A stretch of 64,000 nucleotides of DNA from PNOJ01 sp016706845. Its GTDB lineage: Bacteria > Krumholzibacteriota > Krumholzibacteriia > LZORAL124-64-63. Both the position numbers and the translations under genes were made by a program. Numbering within the stretch: position 1 is the stretch's first letter; every line of letters begins with the position of its first letter. The DNA is taken from NCBI GenBank assembly GCA_016706845.1, contig JADJIV010000005.1, positions 1-64,000 of the forward strand, in the 5' to 3' direction. Below are positions 37,938-46,943 of this stretch, piece after piece. The notes under the pieces were generated by a model. It was not told the DNA's origin and did not search any database. It was given only the letters and a program-made list of their open reading frames with translations.

Positions 37938-38080
37938 GCGACCTGGCCGATCAGGGAGGACACTCGTCGACGGCCGCGAACCGGCCAGGACGGGATGCAG
38001 CGTAAGATTTCCGACCACCTGCGGCAAGGAAAAATCACCGGCTCCGGGCGGAGAAAAGCGGTTGAAAGAGGGCGGGCGGG

Positions 38081-38449
38081 TCAGTCCAGGAGTCGGGAGA
38101 GGTCCCTCAGGACCGGCGAGAGCTGCTCGGCCGTGCGCTGGCGGGCCTCGGTCGTGGCGTAGACGCCGGCATCCAGGCGCCGCCGCACTTCGGCGACACG
38201 GTCGGCCCGCACCTCGGGCTCGGCCTCGAGGCGACTGCGGCCGGCCTCGACCAGCGAGCGCATTTCCGCCACCTTGTGGGCCGACGCGGAGATCTCCAGC
38301 TTCTCCCCGGACGGACGGCGGGCCTCCCCGGCCTTGACCTCTTCGGTCTTGCGGGCCTCGGCATCGGACTCCGCTCGCTGCGTCTGCTGGAAGCGGGCCA
38401 GGACGCGCGGGTCCGAGATCAGCTGACGTTCGATCTTGTTCGCGCTCAT
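38081..38449 (-). CDS. flgM: FlgM-like anti-sigma-28 factor
   Basis: FlgM holds FliA inactive until the hook is finished, then is exported. The 122-residue hydrophilic protein has the C-terminal FlgM pattern LEISASAHKVAEMRSLVEA...VRADRVAEVRRRLDAGVYATTEARQRTAEQL. The N-terminal half is charged and probably disordered. Its place next to fliC and the kinase-regulator pair supports the name. A sigma-54-like element lies 52 bases upstream. Confidence 0.85.
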   Translation of the reverse strand: MSANKIERQLISDPRVLARFQQTQRAESDAEARKTEEVKAGEARRPSGEKLEISASAHKVAEMRSLVEAGRSRLEAEPEVRADRVAEVRRRLDAGVYATTEARQRTAEQLSPVLRDLSRLLD

Positions 38450-38500
38450 CCGAACCCTCCCCGACGAGTTGACGTTGTCCGCACGATGAACCAGAGGTTA

Positions 38501-38515
38501 GCAAACCCGGGACCA
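38501..38515 (-). promoter_or_regulatory. Sigma-54-like promoter for flgM
   Basis: TGGTCC-cgggt-TTGC on the minus strand keeps GG and GC at the correct spacing (8 of 10 consensus positions) and ends 52 bases upstream of the flgM start, the same distance as at the other two sigma-54 elements in the locus. It opens the 393-base flgM-fliC intergenic region. Confidence 0.45.
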
Positions 38516-38670
38516 GTTGGCGCGCTCCCATTTCTGAGCCGCACATGGCGTCCTGCTCAGGCCAACATCGGCGCCATATAGATTCTTTAACATGAGTAAT
38601 ATTCGAACCAGCGCTGCAGGCGCCGGCCGTCCAGGATGCCGACAATCTGATCTCAAGAGAAAAATGAGAC

Positions 38671-38698
38671 TCAAGTTTCCCCCTCCGCAGGCCGATAA
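38671..38698 (+). promoter_or_regulatory. Sigma-28 (FliA) promoter of flagellin
   Basis: TCAAGTTT (38671-38678), 12 bases, and GCCGATAA (38691-38698). The second box is identical to the FliA -10 consensus and the first matches TAAAGTTT at 7 of 8. Predicted transcription start is about 38706, leaving a leader of about 135 bases before fliC. Confidence 0.85.
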
Positions 38699-38799
38699 AC
38701 CTGGCGAGTTCGACACCATCATCCCAGCCGACCGTCCGGGTGCCGGAGGAACCACACAGACGGGTAGAACCCCGGCCCCGCGACAGGGGCACACTCAGG

Positions 38800-38834
38800 C
38801 AAGGACGTCTGAACCAACCGTTTCTCAAGGAGGA
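38800..38834 (+). promoter_or_regulatory. Probable CsrA binding sites in the flagellin leader
   Basis: CAAGGACGT (38800-38808) differs from the high-affinity CsrA RNA motif CARGGAUGU at one base. A second GGA lies in the ribosome-binding site AAGGAGGA (38827-38834), nine bases before the fliC ATG. Paired sites, one covering the Shine-Dalgarno, are what CsrA uses on the Bacillus flagellin leader. Both csrA and fliW lie 3 kb away. Confidence 0.55.
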
Positions 38835-38842
38835 ATCGAACC

Positions 38843-39676
38843 ATGCGCATCAACACCAACACCGCCGCCATCAACGCCCAGCGCAACCTGTACAACACCG
38901 AGATGAAGCTGAGCAAGTCGCTCGAGCGCCTCAGCTCGGGCCTGCGCGTCAACCGCGCCGGCGACGACGCGGCCGGCCTGGCCATCAGCGAGAACCTGAA
39001 GTCGGACATCCGCGCCCTGGAGCAGTCCTCGCGCAACGCCGCCGACGGCATCTCGGTGATCCAGACCGCGGAAGGCGCCCTGGACGAGGTCAACGGGATC
39101 CTGATCCGCATGCGCGAGCTCGCCCAGCAGGCCGCCAACGAGACCCTGGGCGCCAGCGAGCGCGGCTACCTGAACACGGAGTTCCAGGCCCTGTCGAACG
39201 AGATCACCCGCATCTCCGACACGACCCAGTTCAACGGCACCTACCTGCTGAACGCCTCGGTCACCGGCACGCTGGACATCCAGGTCGGCCTGGGCAACAC
39301 CGCCACCGACCGCATCGGGATCGACCTCACGGGCGACCGCGACGCGACCGGCCTGGGCATCAACGCGAGCGTGCTGACGGGCGCCGACAACACCACGGCG
39401 CTGGCCTCCATCGCCACGGTCGAGGCCGCGATCAGCACGGTCAGCTCGGACCGCGCCGACCTGGGCGCCGCCCAGAACCGGCTCGAGTCGACGATCCGCA
39501 GCATCGGCAACGCGGTGGAGAACCTCTCGGCTGCGAACTCCCGCATCCGTGACGTCGACATCGCGGCGGAGACCTCGGCCATGACCTCCGCGCAGATCCT
39601 GCAGCAGGCCGGCGTGGCCGTCCTGTCGCAGGCCAACATGACGCCCCAGACGGCGTTGATGCTGCTGCAGGGCTAA
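38843..39676 (+). CDS. fliC: Flagellin
   Basis: The filament subunit. At 277 residues it is a minimal flagellin made almost only of the D0/D1 helices: MRINTNTAAINAQRNLYNTEMKLSKSLERLSSGLRVNRAGDDAAGLAISE at the N-terminus (in outline) and AANSRIRDVDIAAETSAMTSAQILQQAGVAVLSQANMTPQTALMLLQG at the C-terminus. The variable outer domain is reduced to about 60 residues with three NTxT-type stretches. The ribosome site AAGGAGG lies nine bases upstream. It is transcribed from the FliA promoter at 38671 and followed by a hairpin and fliD. Confidence 0.98.
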   Translation: MRINTNTAAINAQRNLYNTEMKLSKSLERLSSGLRVNRAGDDAAGLAISENLKSDIRALEQSSRNAADGISVIQTAEGALDEVNGILIRMRELAQQAANETLGASERGYLNTEFQALSNEITRISDTTQFNGTYLLNASVTGTLDIQVGLGNTATDRIGIDLTGDRDATGLGINASVLTGADNTTALASIATVEAAISTVSSDRADLGAAQNRLESTIRSIGNAVENLSAANSRIRDVDIAAETSAMTSAQILQQAGVAVLSQANMTPQTALMLLQG

Positions 39677-39692
39677 GCCTGCGGCACGGGAT

Positions 39693-39720
39693 CGCCGGCG
39701 GGGCTGCGGCCCCGCCGGCG
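39693..39720 (+). terminator. Strong hairpin between fliC and fliD
   Basis: A perfect 12-bp stem with a TGCG loop (CGCCGGCGGGGC / GCCCCGCCGGCG) starts 17 bases after the fliC stop. There is no T-tract, so it may only attenuate read-through into fliD or protect the flagellin mRNA 3' end. Confidence 0.6.
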
Positions 39721-39742
39721 GTGACGCACCAGGGAGGGCGAC

Positions 39743-41071
39743 ATGAGCACCATCTCCTTCGGCGGACTCTCCTCGGGTCTGGACACCGGCAAGATCGTCG
39801 CGCAGCTGCTCGCGATCCGCCGCCAGCCCATCGACCGCCTCGAGACCCAGAAGACCAATTACAACGCGGCCAAGATCGCCCTGCAGGGCGTCGAGTCTCG
39901 CGTGCGCGGTCTGATGGAGGCGGCCGGCGCCCTGGACAGCAACGACGAGTTCGCCACGCTGTCCGCCACTTCCAGCCACGAGGCGCTGCTGACCGCCACC
40001 GCGGGCGCGCTGGCCAGCCCCGGCGGCTACGACATCGTCGTCACTGCCCGCGCCCAGGCGCAGAAGGAGCGTTCGCAGGGCTTCGACGCCGCCAGCAGCA
40101 GCGTCGGGACCGGGACCTTCTCCATCACGGTCGGCGGCCAGACCACTGACCTGCAGATCGCCGCCGGTTCCAGCGGCCTGGCGGACCTGGCCTCGGCCAT
40201 CAACAACTCCGGCGCCGGCGTGTCGGCCACCGTCCTGTTCGACGGCTCCGAAACCGGCGGCTACTACCTCTCGCTCACCGCGGAGGAGACCGGCACCGCG
40301 GCCGCCTTCACCGTCGACGCCAGCGGCCTGACCGGCGGCACCGTGCCGGTCTTCGGCAACGTGCAGGCGGCGCAGAACGCCGCCTTCACCATCGACAACC
40401 TGCCCGTCGCCTCCCAGTCCAACACCGTGAGCAACGCGATCCAGGGCGTGACCCTGAACCTGGCCGGCATGGACGCCGCCACCACGGTGCATCTGGACGT
40501 CGCCACCGACGGCGCGGCCATCGAGGCCAAGGTCCAGAAGTTCGTCGACGCCTACAACGACCTGTTCGCCTACATCGCCGAGCAGGGCGGCGAAGAGGGC
40601 GTCCTGCGCGGTGACAGCACCCTGCGCTCGGTCGTCGCGAAGATCCGCACCGACATCACCTCGCGCCTGAGCGAAGGCCCGATCACGATGCTCTACCAGG
40701 TGGGGATCCGGCAGACCGAGGGCGGCGACCTGTCCTTCGACACTTCGGCCTTCCAGCGGGAGCTGGCGGGCGACTACGGCGCCGTGCGCGACCTCTTCAT
40801 CAGCCGCACCGGCCACGAAGGCACGGTGGCGAAGCTCGGGGACTCCCTCGACACGATGCTGGACTCGGTCGACGGCGTCTTCAAGCTGCGCAGCAAGGCC
40901 ATCGACGACCGCGTGTCGTCGATCGACGACACGATCGCCCGCTACGAGCGCAGCGTCGACAGTTACGAGAAGACACTCAACGCCCGGTTCACCGCAATGG
41001 AGACCCTGCTGTCCACCCTGCAGGCCCAGAGCGGCTACCTGTCCGCGATCTCGACCAGCAGCAGCAGCTGA
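39743..41071 (+). CDS. fliD: Flagellar filament cap protein FliD
   Basis: FliD caps the filament and places flagellin. The 442 residues begin with STISFGGLSSGLDTGKIVAQLLAIRRQPIDRLETQK, the typical N-terminus, with Flagellin_IN-type repeats in the middle (YDIVVTARAQAQKERSQGFDA, ATTVHLDVATDGAAIEAKVQKFVDAYNDLFAYI), and end in the C-terminal helix (KTLNARFTAMETLLSTLQAQSGYLSA). It follows fliC by 66 bases with a GGAGGG ribosome site. Confidence 0.97.
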   Translation: MSTISFGGLSSGLDTGKIVAQLLAIRRQPIDRLETQKTNYNAAKIALQGVESRVRGLMEAAGALDSNDEFATLSATSSHEALLTATAGALASPGGYDIVVTARAQAQKERSQGFDAASSSVGTGTFSITVGGQTTDLQIAAGSSGLADLASAINNSGAGVSATVLFDGSETGGYYLSLTAEETGTAAAFTVDASGLTGGTVPVFGNVQAAQNAAFTIDNLPVASQSNTVSNAIQGVTLNLAGMDAATTVHLDVATDGAAIEAKVQKFVDAYNDLFAYIAEQGGEEGVLRGDSTLRSVVAKIRTDITSRLSEGPITMLYQVGIRQTEGGDLSFDTSAFQRELAGDYGAVRDLFISRTGHEGTVAKLGDSLDTMLDSVDGVFKLRSKAIDDRVSSIDDTIARYERSVDSYEKTLNARFTAMETLLSTLQAQSGYLSAISTSSSS

Positions 41072-41087
41072 GAAAGGCTCGCCCCAT

Positions 41088-41579
41088 ATGGTCCACCAGG
41101 GAATCCGCCAGTACCAGCAGACGACGATCTGCAGCCAGAGCCCCGAGCGGCTGATCGTCATGCTCTACGAAGGAACCTTGCGCTTCCTGGAGAGCGCCCG
41201 CACGGCCGCCGACGGGGACCTGCCCGAGATGGGCCGCCACGTGGGCCGCGCGCAGAAGATCGTCCTGAACTGCAGTGCAGCCTCGACCACGCCGTCGGCG
41301 GCGAGGTGGCGGACGAATCTGGACGCCCTCTACGGCTTCGTCCTGCGGGAGTTGACGGACCTGCGGCTCGACGCGCGACGTCCGCCACATCGCCGACGTC
41401 CGCCGGGTCCTGCTCCCCTGCTGGCGGCCTGGCGCGCGGTCCGCCCCGGCACGGCCGAACAGGCCCGCCGCAACGATGGGCCCGCGCCGACCGGCACGGG
41501 CACGGTTGTTGCGACCGTCGGGAAGCCGGCTCCTGACTCGACCGCGGCTCAGCACTCGGAACTCTGCTTGGCAGTGTGA
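41088..41579 (+). CDS. fliS: Flagellin export chaperone FliS (several frame breaks)
   Basis: FliS keeps flagellin unfolded before export. The N-terminal YQQTTICSQSPERLIVMLYEGTLRFLESARTA is a clear FliS signature. Further family sequence is spread over other frames: LQCSLDHAVGGEVAD, then NLDALYGFVLRELTDLRL, then DVRHIADVRRVL, then LLAAWRAV. At least four single-base shifts lie between 41265 and 41430. The C-terminal tail after LAAWRAVRPGT is uncertain. It may be intact in the organism, or a decayed gene. Confidence 0.8.
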   Translation: MVHQGIRQYQQTTICSQSPERLIVMLYEGTLRFLESARTAADGDLPEMGRHVGRAQKIVLNCSAASTTPSAARWRTNLDALYGFVLRELTDLRLDARRPPHRRRPPGPAPLLAAWRAVRPGTAEQARRNDGPAPTGTGTVVATVGKPAPDSTAAQHSELCLAV

Positions 41580-41654
41580 GATGGAAGAGAATATTCTGGG
41601 ACCATTCGCGCCGTTCCCGTCGGGGAAAGCATCCGGGTCCGGTGGCGGCGATTG

Positions 41655-41832
41655 GGACGCCTTCAGCGTGATGTTCTTGATCTCTTCGTAGATCTCATGG
41701 CGGTGCACGGGAATACTGCGCGGGCGCGTCGATCCCGACCTGGACCTGATCGCCGCGTATGTCGACGATCATGATCGAGATGTCGTCCCCGATCATGATC
41801 TTCTCATTGCGTTTACGACTGAGGATGAGCAC
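41655..41832 (-). CDS. csrA: Carbon storage regulator CsrA (frame-broken)
   Basis: CsrA is a small RNA-binding dimer that blocks translation at GGA sites. The first 40 residues (VLILSRKRNEKIMIGDDISIMIVDIRGDQVQVGIDAPAQYS) are in one frame from a GTG at 41832 preceded by GGAGGT. The RNA-contacting end, VHRHEIYEEIKNITLKAS, follows one frame away after an extra C near 41710. The 3' end is not certain, because no stop appears in that frame nearby. It lies downstream of fliW, the protein that antagonises CsrA, and converges with fliS. Confidence 0.85.
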
Positions 41833-41917
41833 GTGACCTCCATGTCCCGCTCGTGCCGTGGCCCGTCCGTACCTCGGGCGAAATCGAGGCCGGCGGATCC
41901 GGGGGGCGGCTACCGTC

Positions 41918-42460
41918 CTAGGGCGTCCCGACCAGATCCTCGACCACGCCGGCGTGCTGGCCATCGGCAGCATACCCGCCGTTGCGGCCCTTGTCCACCA
42001 TCGTCGCCGGCACGGCGCCCGCGTCGGCCGGCCTGGCGTTGCGGCAGGCGCAGCCGAAGCGGACCTGGTCGATGGGGTGCCGCAAGCGGTAGCGCTCGTC
42101 GACCAGCACCATCTGCAACCCGTTGCGGTTTTTGGAGTTGACCAGCAGCGGGGCCGACAGGTTGCCGGAGACGCTCCGGCCGCCCTCGCCCACCGTCGCG
42201 ATGACCATGACGACCAGGTCCTGGGGATCTTCGACCGCGAGCCGCTCGAGCACTGATGTCTGGACCTCGAAGCCGTACTCGTCGTGGAAGTAGCCGGGGT
42301 CGGCCACCGGCACCCGGAAGGCCACCCGGTCCAGGGATTGGAGCCATTTCATCGGCAGCGGGGGATCCATGTCAACCAGAATCCAGCGCTTGAGGTCGGG
42401 CAGCCCCACCAGTCCGTCGCGGAAGGTCAGGGTCGCGTCACCGTCGTTCTGCACCTTCAT
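41918..42460 (-). CDS. fliW: Flagellar assembly factor FliW
   Basis: FliW binds CsrA and flagellin, so that free flagellin shuts down its own translation. The 180 residues contain LTFRDGLVGLPDLKRWILVD, PMKWLQSLDRVAFRVPVADP, and APLLVNSKNRNGLQMVLVDERYRLRHPI, the core FliW motifs. A tail of about 30 residues rich in Ala, Gly and Asp goes beyond the usual end (about 150). I chose the ATG at 42460 because GGAG lies five bases upstream. It follows flgL and precedes csrA. Confidence 0.94.
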   Translation of the reverse strand: MKVQNDGDATLTFRDGLVGLPDLKRWILVDMDPPLPMKWLQSLDRVAFRVPVADPGYFHDEYGFEVQTSVLERLAVEDPQDLVVMVIATVGEGGRSVSGNLSAPLLVNSKNRNGLQMVLVDERYRLRHPIDQVRFGCACRNARPADAGAVPATMVDKGRNGGYAADGQHAGVVEDLVGTP

Positions 42461-42485
42461 GGTCACTCCTTCGTCTCGCGTCCGT

Positions 42486-44037
42486 CTACAGGAAATCGAA
42501 GAGGCTCATCTGCATCAGTTGGCTCGAGACCATCAGGCTCGCCTGGTAGGTCGTCTCGGCCATCTTGAGGTCCGAGGTCAGCTGGATCAGGTCCGCGTCG
42601 CGGATCTCGGACAGATTGTGGCTCAGCGCGATGTCGTGCTCGGCGTTGAGGCCCTCCATCCAGTCGAGCATGGTCTCGCGCCCGCCCAGGGACGTCTCGA
42701 GGCGCAGCAGGTGCTCCTCCAGCGCCTCCAGCTCGCCCAGGCCCCGGCGCATGCCGTCCAGGTCGCTGGCCTGCATGGCCGCCTGCAATTCGTCCAGGAC
42801 GCCGAAGAGGCGCTGCGGGTGGCCCTCCCCGAGCACGCCCAGGGCCGCGGCGGTGTCGTCGGAGGGCAGCGCCGAGATCGTGAACGCCGCACCGGACGCC
42901 GCCGTGATATTCAGAGCTGCGCCATCCAGTTCCATCGTCAGCGGCGGCAGACCGGCGGCGATCACGGCCGCCTCGAAGATGGTGCGGACGTCGCCGAGCG
43001 TCGTGGCGCCCGCGAGGTTCACCGTCGCGGTCACGCCATCGACCTCCACCTGCAGCGAGCCCAGGGGCAGTTGCCCGGAGAGCGCCGGCACGTCGGCCAG
43101 CGCGACCGACCAGTCCGGCGAAGTCCGCACGTCCGTGCCGGTCACCACGCCGTCCGCGGCGCTGCCGACCAGGCCCAGGGACAGCGCCGTGCCGCCGCCG
43201 GCGGGATCGCCGAAGGTCAACGGGCCGCCGGCGGGATCGGTGACCTGCAGGCCCGTACCGTCGGCCGCCAGCGCGGCGTTCAGACCGGCCGCGTTCAGCA
43301 GCGACAGCACGTCGCCGACCGTTCCCGCGCCGGACAGGTCGAGTTGCAGTTGCACGCCGTCGGCGCCGGTCCACTGGACGATGCCGGGCTCCCAGCCCGC
43401 GCCGTAAGCCAGGTCGTCCAGGGAGGTGGCGGCCGTCAGGACCGGCGCGAGGTCCCCGATGCCCGGCAGCGTCGCGGCCGTGGTGCCGACCAGTTCGCTG
43501 CCCGGGATGTTGACCGGCATGTTGGTGTGCGGCCCGATCTGCACGCCCATGACGCCGAGGTCGCCCTGGTAGACGACCTGCCCTCCCACGCGCACGAACG
43601 AAGTGACGTCGGTGCGGGAAGCCGCCGAACAGGGAGTTGCCCTCGACCGACTGGTTCACCACCCCGAGCACCTGCTGGACGATGGCGGCGATCGCCGTGG
43701 CGCCGATGCGGTTGGTCTCGGCGGAGGCGCCGCCGCTGACCTCCCGCTGGGCCAGCTCGCGGGCGTCGCGCAGCAGGTCGACGAGGTCCAGCAGCGCGGT
43801 GTCGGTCTGCTGCACCATGGTGCGGGCGCGCTCGATGTTGCGCGCGTACTGCCCGTTCTCCTTCAGCAGCGAATCGTAGCGCTGGATCAGGCCGACGCCC
43901 TGCGGGTCGTCGGCGTAGTCGTTGACGCGCCAGCTGCTGGACACCTGCTCCTGCAGCCGCGTCATGCTCAGCAGGTTCGCGTTGGTGTGCCTGTAGATGA
44001 GGCTCGCGATGTGGCTGTTGGTCACTCTCGAGATCAT
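42486..44037 (-). CDS. flgL: Hook-filament junction protein FlgL (one frame break)
   Basis: FlgL (HAP3) joins hook and filament. The N-terminal flagellin-like helix is in one frame: MISRVTNSHIASLIYRHTNANLLSMTRLQEQVSSSWRVNDYADDPQGVGLIQRY (in outline), up to VEGNSLFGGF. The rest continues one frame away from VRVGGQVVYQGDLG and ends with SDLKMAETTYQASLMVSSQLMQMSLFDFL, the usual C-terminus. The break is near 43612. The middle carries long Val/Gly-rich repeats, giving about 516 residues, longer than the usual 300. Confidence 0.92.
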
Positions 44038-44051
44038 GCGCGTCCTTCCGG

Positions 44052-45427
44052 TCAGACCATCGTCAGGATGGTGTCGAACATGTCCTGGACCATGGCGATG
44101 ACCTTGGCGTTCGCCTCGTACGCGTTCTGGAAGAGCGCCAGGTTGGCCGCTTCCTCGTCCAGGCTGACGCCGCGGATCGAATCCAGGCGGTGCCCAGGGA
44201 ATCCACGACCTGCGCCTGCGCGGAGACCCGGTCCGAGCTGGCCGAGCTGCGGGAGGCGAGGTCCATGATCAGGGAGTTGAACATCTCCGGCAGGCTCTGG
44301 CCGTCCACCACCGCGGTGCCGGACTGCCCGAGCGCGGCGATCTCCCGCGCGAGGTCGGTGTCGCCTTCGAGGCCGGAGCGGGAGGCCGCCACGCGGGTCG
44401 GGTCCGTCATCAGGGCCGGGTTCAGCGCGATGTTCGCGGCCGAATCGCCCGTGAAGAACAGCACGCCGCTGCCGCCGCCGGCGGTGCGGCCCTGCGCGTG
44501 CAGAGCGTTGACCTTCTCGATCAGTGCGGCGGCCACCGCGTCGAGGCGGGTCCGGGCATGCAGCACCTGCTCGTCGCGCGCCTCGAGCAGGCCCCGCAGA
44601 GAGCCTTCGCCCAGGTCGACTTCGTAGCCGCCGGCGACGGTCGTCACCCGCGCCGCGCCGGCGCCGGTGCCGTCGCCGTCGTTCCGCGTGACGGTCAGCG
44701 CCTGCACGTGCTCGCGCGTGACCACGGTGCGGCCGCCGATCAGGACGTCGACCGTGCCGTCGTCGCGCTCGATCGCCTCGGCCCGGGTCAGCTGCGCGAT
44801 CTCGTCCAGCACCTGCCCGCGCTGGTCGCGCAGGTCGTTGGCCGTGGTCGCCGACGACTCGGACATGACGATGAGCCGGTTGAGCTCGGCGACGTTGGAC
44901 AGCAGCGCGTTGAGACGGCCCACCCCGCTCTCGAGCTGCGCGTCGAGGTCGTCGGACAGCTCGTCGAGCGCGGAGTTCATGGCGCGGAAATCGGCCGCCA
45001 GCCGGTCGGCGGAGTCGGCGACGTTCTGCTGCAGCGACATGACGACCGGCGGCGTGGCCAGCGCGCTCCAGGAGTTGAAGAAGTCGCTCATGGCGGTCCC
45101 GAGGTGGTTGTTCTCGACCGAGCCGAAGATTGACTCGACGTCGCCGAGCGCCATGTCCACGGTGTCGAACTGGGACAGGCGGGCGTCCTGCGCCCGCAGC
45201 CGGCCGGTCAGGAACTCGTCGGTCATGCGCCGGACGTCGAGCACCATCGTGCCGGTGCCCAGCACGCCGTAGGTCAGCGACTGGCCGCGCTGGGTCCCGG
45301 TGAGGGTCCGCTGGCGGCTGTAGCCGACGGTGCTCGCGTTGGCGATGTTGTGGCCGGTGGTCTGCAGGGACGTCCCGGCCGCGAACATGCCGCTCAGCCC
45401 GATCCGCATGATGCTGTTGAGGCTCAT
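44052..45427 (-). CDS. flgK: Hook-associated protein FlgK (one frame break near the end)
   Basis: FlgK (HAP1) sits at the hook-filament junction. The N-terminus IMRIGLSGMFAAGTSLQTTGHNIANASTVGYSRQR and the central LIVMSESSATTANDLRDQRGQVLDEIAQL are typical. After AQVVDSLG the frame shifts near 44195; the other frame gives the expected C-terminus RLDSIRGVSLDEEAANLALFQNAYEANAKVIAMVQDMFDTILTMV and a TGA at 44052. Restored length is about 458 residues. Confidence 0.95.
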
Positions 45428-45436
45428 GTCCCTCCC

Positions 45437-45967
45437 TCAGGCCTGGCGTTCCAGGACGTTGGCCATGCCGCCGGCCGGCCGGTGGCCGCGATCGTCGTAG
45501 CAGGGATCCTGGCCGGCCACGCCGCGCCGGAACACGGCCGACTCCCCGGCGACCAGGTCCAGGCAGAAACGCGCCAGCACCCCGTTGAGCGAGTTCTGCC
45601 GCACCAGTTCGGTCGCGGTCCGCTCCCAGGCCCCCAGGACCCGCCGCAGATCCTCACCGGCCCGACCCTCGGCTCGCCGGGACAACCGGGACATGCGCAA
45701 TTCTTCGAGCGGGATCCCGAGCCTGCCGCCGATCTCAAGCAGGAAACGTTCCCGCTGCGAGCGCGCCTCGCGGGCCGCCGGCAGGTAGCGCCCCCACTCC
45801 CGGGCGTTGAACTCCAGACGGGCCACGTCCTGGCGGCGCATGTAGCGGTTCTGCCGGACGGCCAGCCGCAGCAGGCGGCGGTACTCGCGGTCTTCGCCGT
45901 CGAGCAGGCCGGTCAGCTTTTCGCAATCTCCGGGGGCCGGCCGGGGCGCGGCGTCGTGGTCGCTCAT
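45437..45967 (-). CDS. flgN: FlgN-type export chaperone
   Basis: FlgN escorts FlgK and FlgL to the export gate. The 176-residue protein is mainly helical, with LTGLLDGEDREYRRLLRLAVRQNRYMRRQDVARLEFNAREWGRYLPAAREARSQRERFLLEIGGRLGI (in outline), the FlgN pattern. It lies 9 bases before flgK and overlaps flgJ as ATGA. The N-terminal helix pair is the usual FlgK/FlgL binding site. Confidence 0.8.
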   Translation of the reverse strand: MSDHDAAPRPAPGDCEKLTGLLDGEDREYRRLLRLAVRQNRYMRRQDVARLEFNAREWGRYLPAAREARSQRERFLLEIGGRLGIPLEELRMSRLSRRAEGRAGEDLRRVLGAWERTATELVRQNSLNGVLARFCLDLVAGESAVFRRGVAGQDPCYDDRGHRPAGGMANVLERQA

Positions 45968-46939
45968 GAATCCTCCCGCGCCGCCGACCCGTCGCCGGAG
46001 GCGCCGGTCAGGCGGCGGAACATGTCCGTGATGCGCGCTACGTAGTTCTGTGTCTCGCGGAACGGCGGCACGTTGCCCCCGGCGCGGTCGACGTTCCCCG
46101 GGCCGGCGTTGTAGGCCGCCAGGGCCAGGGTGAGGTCGCCGTCGTAGCGCTCGCGCATCTGGGCCAGGTAGCGGGCGCCGCCGCGGATCCCGTCCTGCGG
46201 GTCGTGCGGGTCGCGCACGCCCAGCTCGCGGGCCGTCGCCGGCATCAGCTGCATGAGGCCGCGGGCGCCCCGGGGCGAGACGGCGCGGGCGTCGCCGCCG
46301 GATTCCTGCATGATCACCGCGAGGACCAGTTCGGGCTCGAGCCCCGTCTCGCGCGCCGCCGCCTCGATGGCCGGGCCGTGGGCGCGGACGGTGTCGGCCG
46401 CCGCCTTGCCCAGGGTCGCCGCGCGCGCGCGCAGGCTGTCCGCGCTGTCGGCAGCGCGGGGGTGGGGCGCCGTCGGCGACCGCCGCGCGCGTCGCCAGGG
46501 CGCCGGCGGCCCCGCGGGCGCGGCGGCAGCGCCTGGCGGGCCGTCGCCGTGGCCGCGCGGCCGCGCGGCGACGGGCGGGTGCGGCGGCGGCGGGGTCCCG
46601 CAGGGGCGGCGCGGACTTCCGCGTGTCGAGCGGGGCCTCGCCGAGAGCCGCCGACAGGTAGCGTTCGGTGATCAGGTCGGCGATGCCCAGTCCGCCGCTG
46701 CCGCCGATCTGCTGCGCCATCTCCTCGTCCAGGAGCTGCTGGTACGTCTCGATCTCGCCGGTATTGTCGATCAGGTCGCTCATCGGCACCGTGCTGCGCA
46801 TGGACTTCAGGAGGGTCTGCACGAACAGCCCCTCGAACTGCTTCGCCGCCTCGCGCAGCCTGGCCTCCCGGCGCGCGGGGTCGTCGTTCGCGTTCGAGAG
46901 GGGGCGGGGCCCCACGGTTGCCGTGCCGACGTTCATCAT
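45964..46939 (-). CDS. flgJ: FlgJ: rod-scaffold domain fused to an SLT-type transglycosylase (frame-broken)
   Basis: FlgJ caps the rod and opens the peptidoglycan. The N-terminal rod domain reads REAAKQFEGLFVQTLLKSMRSTVPMSDLI...ETYQQLLDEEMAQQI, the standard Rod-binding motif. After a Pro/Ala/Arg-rich linker the frame shifts near 46470. The other frame gives a lytic transglycosylase domain with the catalytic Glu in VLAVIMQESGGDARAVSPRGARGLMQLMPATA and AAYNAGPGNVDR. So the enzyme half is SLT-like, not the GH73 glucosaminidase of enterobacteria. Total about 325 residues. Confidence 0.9.
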
Positions 46940-46943
46940 CCCC

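Noticed and set aside
34156..38162. Long plus-strand frames opposite the kinase and response regulator
   Set aside because: They are shadows of the minus-strand two-component genes, which have complete catalytic motifs.
45437..46939. 500-residue fusion of FlgJ and FlgN
   Set aside because: The frame joins them only because of a slip in flgJ. FlgN has its own start (45967) with ATGA overlap, and the SLT half of FlgJ lies in the other frame.
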